Shown here: piece by piece, positions 60,369-64,000 of the stretch
Numbering within the stretch: position 1 is the first letter of the stretch
Layout of the letters: every line of letters starts with the position of its first letter
Assembly (NCBI RefSeq): GCF_016428645.1
Contig: NZ_JAELXW010000003.1
Span: 62,001 to 126,000, forward strand
DNA length: 64,000 bases
Source of the DNA: Glycomyces salinus
Lineage (GTDB): Bacteria; Actinomycetota; Actinomycetes; Mycobacteriales; Micromonosporaceae
Direction: 5' to 3'
Notes under the pieces: generated by a model
Seen by the model: only the letters and a program-made list of their open reading frames with translations
Databases searched by the model: none
What the model was told of the DNA's origin: nothing
Made by a program: the position numbers and the translations under genes

Positions 60369-61615
60369 TACCCGTCGAACCCGTCGGCGATGTCGCCAGC
60401 CGAAGGGCTGCCGCTGCCCGCGAGCGTGCCGACCATGCCGACCGACTTGAACCCGGCCTCTGCGAGCGGCTTCGCCGCCGTCTCGAAAACCGTCGCGACC
60501 CGCGACAAGATGCGGTTCGCCTGCACGAACGTGTCGGCGACCCTGCCGTACCGGTTCAAGCACGTGATGGTGGTCGCGATGCCAGAGCGGATTGAGTTCG
60601 CCATCGCGGCCGCGGTCGAGGCGCCGAACGTCGGGGCTGCCGCGGCGAACGCGGCCGCCCAGCTGATCGCCCAGTTCGTGATCAGCTGCGAGATCTGGCT
60701 CAGGATCGTCTTGCGGATCAGGGTCGCGATCATCTCGCACAACTGCATGAGGCCCTGAAGCACTTGGATCTGATCCCCAAGCTTGAACACCGACTCGGCG
60801 AAGTCCTTGATCTTCTCCCGCGCAAGGTCCCCGTCCTGGCCAGACCACTCGCTGAGTCCGCCTTCGGGGAGCTTCGCTATCTCCTCACCGATGGGCGGCA
60901 GGGCGCCCTTGAGGCCGTCCCAGCGCTGGATCTCGGCGGCCATGCGCTCGCCGTTGCCGGTGACCATGCCGAGTAGGTCGTCAAGGGGCTGGATGAGAGA
61001 GATGAGGAAGTCCAGGCCCGCCGAGATCAAGAACGACAGCGGGTTGACGGCGGCATCGATCACGTCCCAGCCCCAGCCCGCGGCACTGGCGGCCAGGTCC
61101 ATCACCGAATTGACTGCCTCGCCGGCGTCGTCAGCGCGACCGACGGCCAAGATCTTTTGGAAGACCTCGTAGCCGCCGGTGACCGCCTTCGTAGGGGCCT
61201 GTTTCCAAGCTCCGGAGTCGACCAACCCCACCGGCCCCGGACCGTGGTAGCTGTCGCCGCCGTCGGTGAAGGTCGATCCGCCCCAGTCGATACTGCCGCC
61301 GAGACCCTCGGGGTCGAACTTCGAGAACTCCCGGGCCATGTCCATGTCCGTGGTCTCCCACGCCTCGCGGCAGTCTTTGAGCCGGTCGGCATGACCCTCG
61401 ATCCCCACGTTCATCATGCGGAACAGCTCGCGGAGGTCTGCGACCAGGGAGTAATAGCCCGGCGAGAGGAACAGACCCGGGACGCCCCAGGCCATCATGT
61501 CCAGCCCGTCGTCATTGGCCTTCCCCTCGAGTTCCTGAGCAGCCGGCATCTGCGCTCGGAGGACTTGCTCAGCGTCGGAGAGCTGCTGGGGAGTGACACC
61601 TACTGGCTCGCTCAT
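60368..61615 (-). CDS. Fused EspC-like + long helical type VII-like protein
   Basis: A 415-residue protein equal to a fusion of the 55537 small protein (residues 1-105, MAWGVPGLFL turn) and the 54350 protein (LSEWSGQDGDLAREKIKDF, QPLDDLLGMVTGNGERMAA). In the other module these are separate overlapping genes. Long Ala-rich helices fill the C-terminus. Confidence 0.75.
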   Translation of the reverse strand: MSEPVGVTPQQLSDAEQVLRAQMPAAQELEGKANDDGLDMMAWGVPGLFLSPGYYSLVADLRELFRMMNVGIEGHADRLKDCREAWETTDMDMAREFSKFDPEGLGGSIDWGGSTFTDGGDSYHGPGPVGLVDSGAWKQAPTKAVTGGYEVFQKILAVGRADDAGEAVNSVMDLAASAAGWGWDVIDAAVNPLSFLISAGLDFLISLIQPLDDLLGMVTGNGERMAAEIQRWDGLKGALPPIGEEIAKLPEGGLSEWSGQDGDLAREKIKDFAESVFKLGDQIQVLQGLMQLCEMIATLIRKTILSQISQLITNWAISWAAAFAAAAPTFGASTAAAMANSIRSGIATTITCLNRYGRVADTFVQANRILSRVATVFETAAKPLAEAGFKSVGMVGTLAGSGSPSAGDIADGFDG

Positions 61616-61770
61616 GTCCGGTCACCTCAATGGGATTCAGAGAATATGGAACCTGTCTCTCTGAATATATCCAAGTGTTCCGAACGACCCAAGCATGCGC
61701 TGACCAGGGACAGCACTGCGACTCAGCGGTTCCTCGCACCCGCGGCCTCGAGGCCCACGGGGTGTGGTAC

Positions 61771-61784
61771 TGCCCTGCTAACCT
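61771..61784 (+). promoter_or_regulatory. Extended -10 element, shared with 39085
   Basis: TGCCCTGCTA-ACCT: extended -10 (TGC-TAACCT). Transcript would start near 61791, 38 nt before the ATG at 61830; GGAGG (61821-61825) follows. Confidence 0.4.
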
Positions 61785-61829
61785 GAATTCGTCACGAGAC
61801 CTGAACGCATCCTCATCCCCGGAGGCCCC

Positions 61830-62159
61830 ATGCCAGAGCGCAAGCTAGATCCAGAAGCCATGCGTGAGTTCCAGCGCACAGTCCGAGAGAAGTTGCTGGA
61901 CAAGCTCGAGGACGACCTGATGCCGATGTTCAAAGGCGATCGGGTGCTCAGTCGCGAACCACGCTGGGGCGACCTCCCATCGAACAGCAATGCCAAGACC
62001 GAATACTCGACATTCCATTCGACGACCTGGCAGAGCCTTGAGGGTATCCGCAGTTCGCTATACGGCTTGCTCGAGCGGCTAGACGAGTCGATCGAAGCGC
62101 ACGAAAGTTCCGAGACCACGAACGCTTCGGGCCTCGATGGATATGGTGACCAGCTCTGA
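61830..62159 (+). CDS. WXG100-like partner protein (copy 2)
   Basis: A 109-residue helical protein, homologue of 58750-59100. Here it precedes, rather than follows, the EspB-like gene. A polar C-terminal tail ends GYGDQL. The operon continues with a lipoprotein and the second EspB-like gene. Confidence 0.65.
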   Translation: MPERKLDPEAMREFQRTVREKLLDKLEDDLMPMFKGDRVLSREPRWGDLPSNSNAKTEYSTFHSTTWQSLEGIRSSLYGLLERLDESIEAHESSETTNASGLDGYGDQL

Positions 62160-62218
62160 AGCTGAAGTTGTCGGTCACGTCTTTCAAACGACTCGAGACC
62201 CAAAGGGAGATTGAACGA

Positions 62219-62983
62219 ATGAGATCCGCGACAATTCGCCTGATCGCATCAAGCGGGATCCTGGCCGTACTGGCAGCGGGCTGCGGCGATGGCGATGGCG
62301 AAGGTGAAGATGGCGACAACGGCGAGAACGGATCGGGCGACACCTCGAACCCCGTTACCGAGGAGATGCGCTCCTGGGACGGCTGCGAGGTACTCGATGA
62401 CCTGCAGCCGATCATGGACTACATGCAGATCGAAGCCATTCAGGGCGACGAAGGCTTCAACAGTTCCCGCTATGGGGAGGGACTTGACCAACAGGCCGCT
62501 ACCTGCAGTGGCCAGGTCACGGTCTCGTCGTGGGAATACAGCGACGGCACTCCTCGAGTCAATGACGGTGAACTTTGGGTGAGCATCATTCCATGGGACA
62601 CTGAAGAGGAAGCACAAGCTAGCTACCAAGCGAGATCGGTCGATGATGTCGAAGCTCAGCTGGGACAGAGCTCGACTCTCCAGGAAACCGACCGCGTCGA
62701 ACTCGGATCTGAATGGGATGAAGGCGTGCTCTTGGTATTGGAGGACGAGCAAGCGCGCTTTCTCAACGCCTACGCCCGTGACGGCAACTGGTTGCTGACG
62801 GTGAGTATCCGCTATAACGACAATAGTGGTGACGAGTACTTCAACGAGAACCAGGAAATCCTCGATGGCACGATCGAGGATTACACCTATTCGTTCGACG
62901 ATGAAGAGCTCCAACAGTGGCTGGTGGACGAGTACGTGCCCACAGTGCATCAGGATATTACCGATATGACCGGTCAGGAGTAG
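62219..62983 (+). CDS. Acidic lipoprotein
   Basis: A 254-residue lipoprotein (lipobox LAAGC, Cys20) with a Gly/Asp/Glu-rich linker and a soluble Trp/Tyr-rich domain (VTVSSWEYSDGTPRV, WLLTVSIRYNDNSGDEY). GGGAGA (62204-62209) precedes ATG. Ends 4 nt before the next gene's start region. Possibly an immunity or anchoring lipoprotein for this module; not recognised. Confidence 0.6.
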   Translation: MRSATIRLIASSGILAVLAAGCGDGDGEGEDGDNGENGSGDTSNPVTEEMRSWDGCEVLDDLQPIMDYMQIEAIQGDEGFNSSRYGEGLDQQAATCSGQVTVSSWEYSDGTPRVNDGELWVSIIPWDTEEEAQASYQARSVDDVEAQLGQSSTLQETDRVELGSEWDEGVLLVLEDEQARFLNAYARDGNWLLTVSIRYNDNSGDEYFNENQEILDGTIEDYTYSFDDEELQQWLVDEYVPTVHQDITDMTGQE

Positions 62984-62987
62984 TGCG

Positions 62988-64000
62988 ATGAGCGACGGCG
63001 TCGACTACGGCGAATACGAGGAAGACGAATACGCTGAGATGGAGCAGGGCGGCGACTCCGACGAGTCCAGCCGCTTCGAGCGGAACTTCGTGAACGCCCG
63101 CGGCTGCACCAATGGAAGCTGCGAGAATCAGAACAACCCTGGAGAAGAGCCGTGGCTGCAGTTGATGTCGTGCATCCCCGTCACTGGCCAGATCGGGAAA
63201 ATCAAACCTATTCCTTCAGGTATGGCCACGCCCAATGACATGGAAGTCAGCGAGATCGTAGAGCAGCTCCGTGGTTCGGACGGGGACGATTACGCGATCC
63301 AAGCCATCAAAGAAGGATGGCAGGACTTCATGGATGTCTTTCAGCCACTCGAAGGTCATCTGCAAACTGCACTAGAGGCGCTGAGCCAGGAGTGGACCGG
63401 CGACGACTATGACGCTTTCGAGGAACAGGTCGAAATCGTCAAGGGGAATCTCGCTAAGGTCAAGGAGGATATCGGCTCGGCCGATGGGCAAGGCGGTGGA
63501 AACGGGATTCTCGCCATGCTAGAGCAGAAACAGTTGTCGATCTATGCTCTCCAAGGCGGTGACGCCGGCGAGGTTCTGTTCCCGGCTCCACTGGTATGGG
63601 TTGACGGCCGCGGTTTCTGGAAGTCCGCGCAGTTTCACGTGAGGCCGGCGTTCTGGGCCGGAGAGTGCGAGATCATCGATGATGCTTGCGCGAATGATAG
63701 CGGAAACGATATCCTGGAGTTGGCTGGCTATCCCGACAACGACGATTATCGGAACGAAGTCACTCAATTCGAGACCGATCGCGCCGCATATTACGAGTCG
63801 AATGGGTACAGTCCGAGCGAAGCCCAGAGCATGGCCGAAGAAGACGCGAACGCTCAAGTGACGCAGGACGTCGACGACCTGGACGAGGATTACCAGCAGC
63901 GACTGGACAACATCACCACCGACATCACAACCCGTCGAGATATGGCAGACGATGAAGTCGGAGGCTTCAGTCCCACAGTGAGCAACTCCGATGCCACCAG
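62988..64000 (+). CDS. EspB-like C-x4-C substrate protein, copy 2 (3' end outside window)
   Basis: The first 337 residues of a protein homologous to 57181-58734: CTNGSC (C-x4-C), WTGDDYDAF (WxG turn), IYALQGGDAGEVLFPAP and HVRPAFWAGEC. It continues past the right edge, so its tail is unseen. CAGGAG (62975-62980) precedes ATG 62988. Codon use is more A/T at wobble positions than in copy 1, so the two are not a recent duplication. Confidence 0.7.
   Translation, partial: MSDGVDYGEYEEDEYAEMEQGGDSDESSRFERNFVNARGCTNGSCENQNNPGEEPWLQLMSCIPVTGQIGKIKPIPSGMATPNDMEVSEIVEQLRGSDGDDYAIQAIKEGWQDFMDVFQPLEGHLQTALEALSQEWTGDDYDAFEEQVEIVKGNLAKVKEDIGSADGQGGGNGILAMLEQKQLSIYALQGGDAGEVLFPAPLVWVDGRGFWKSAQFHVRPAFWAGECEIIDDACANDSGNDILELAGYPDNDDYRNEVTQFETDRAAYYESNGYSPSEAQSMAEEDANAQVTQDVDDLDEDYQQRLDNITTDITTRRDMADDEVGGFSPTVSNSDAT

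Noticed and set aside
1-64000. CRISPR arrays, rRNA and tRNA genes
   Set aside because: I looked for repeat-spacer patterns and tRNA-like arms and saw none I could support; a covariance search (tRNAscan-SE, Infernal) would be needed to be sure.

Overview
This is a high-GC, gene-dense actinobacterial chromosome segment. Evidence includes GlnR, an ECF41/SigJ sigma factor, DUF1707 and DUF1416 proteins, leaderless starts, ATGA/TGATG gene overlaps and WXG100-like secreted proteins. The mix fits Glycomycetaceae or relatives, but that is inference; no rRNA or tRNA gene was seen to settle it.

Positions 1-22.9 kb look like ordinary core or semi-core genome: a CopD/CtaG-type copper and oxidase-assembly membrane protein (cut by the left edge), a Cys/Met PLP enzyme, the 5-oxoprolinase operon pxpABC, a GH43-like glycosidase behind a LacI-type operator, an orphan NuoD with an altered quinone-site residue, an ECF41 sigma factor and its AhpD-like partner behind a consensus ECF41 promoter, a rhodanese/DUF1416 pair behind a 25-residue leader peptide, GlnR, two lectin-GH43 arabinan-degrading enzymes, a large secreted subtilase, and DUF1707 genes.

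Positions 23-35 kb are patchier. Two unrelated TnpB nucleases without TnpA sit next to an apparently truncated sensor-domain gene, a methyltransferase whose frame runs antisense through a HEAT-like gene, a streptogramin-lyase-like gene scrap, and an alpha/alpha-toroid membrane protein with an AT-rich upstream region.

Positions 35-64 kb form an accessory secretion/transfer region. It has (i) lipoprotein and NTF2-like genes; (ii) a WXG100-like protein, a DUF1023 alpha/beta hydrolase and a lipoprotein in tight coupling, resembling an effector-immunity set; (iii) a six-gene minus-strand type IV secretion operon (pilin-like, PrgI-like, VirB4-like ATPase, VirB6/TrbL-like, VirB8-like, lytic transglycosylase-M23) whose ATPase gene carries six perfect DnaA boxes written into a Tyr-Pro-Gln repeat; (iv) a sulfotransferase flanked by two near-identical 18-bp palindromes; and (v) a tandemly duplicated divergent module of type VII-like proteins. 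In each copy, one arm encodes EspC-like and long helical proteins plus a membrane protein with two PEGA-like beta domains, and the other encodes a C-x4-C/WxG substrate-like protein plus a small helical partner. No EccC, EccB, EccD or MycP is present, so the module would depend on a secretion core elsewhere. The duplicated module is the best candidate for an undescribed system; the DnaA-box cluster is the most unusual sequence signal.
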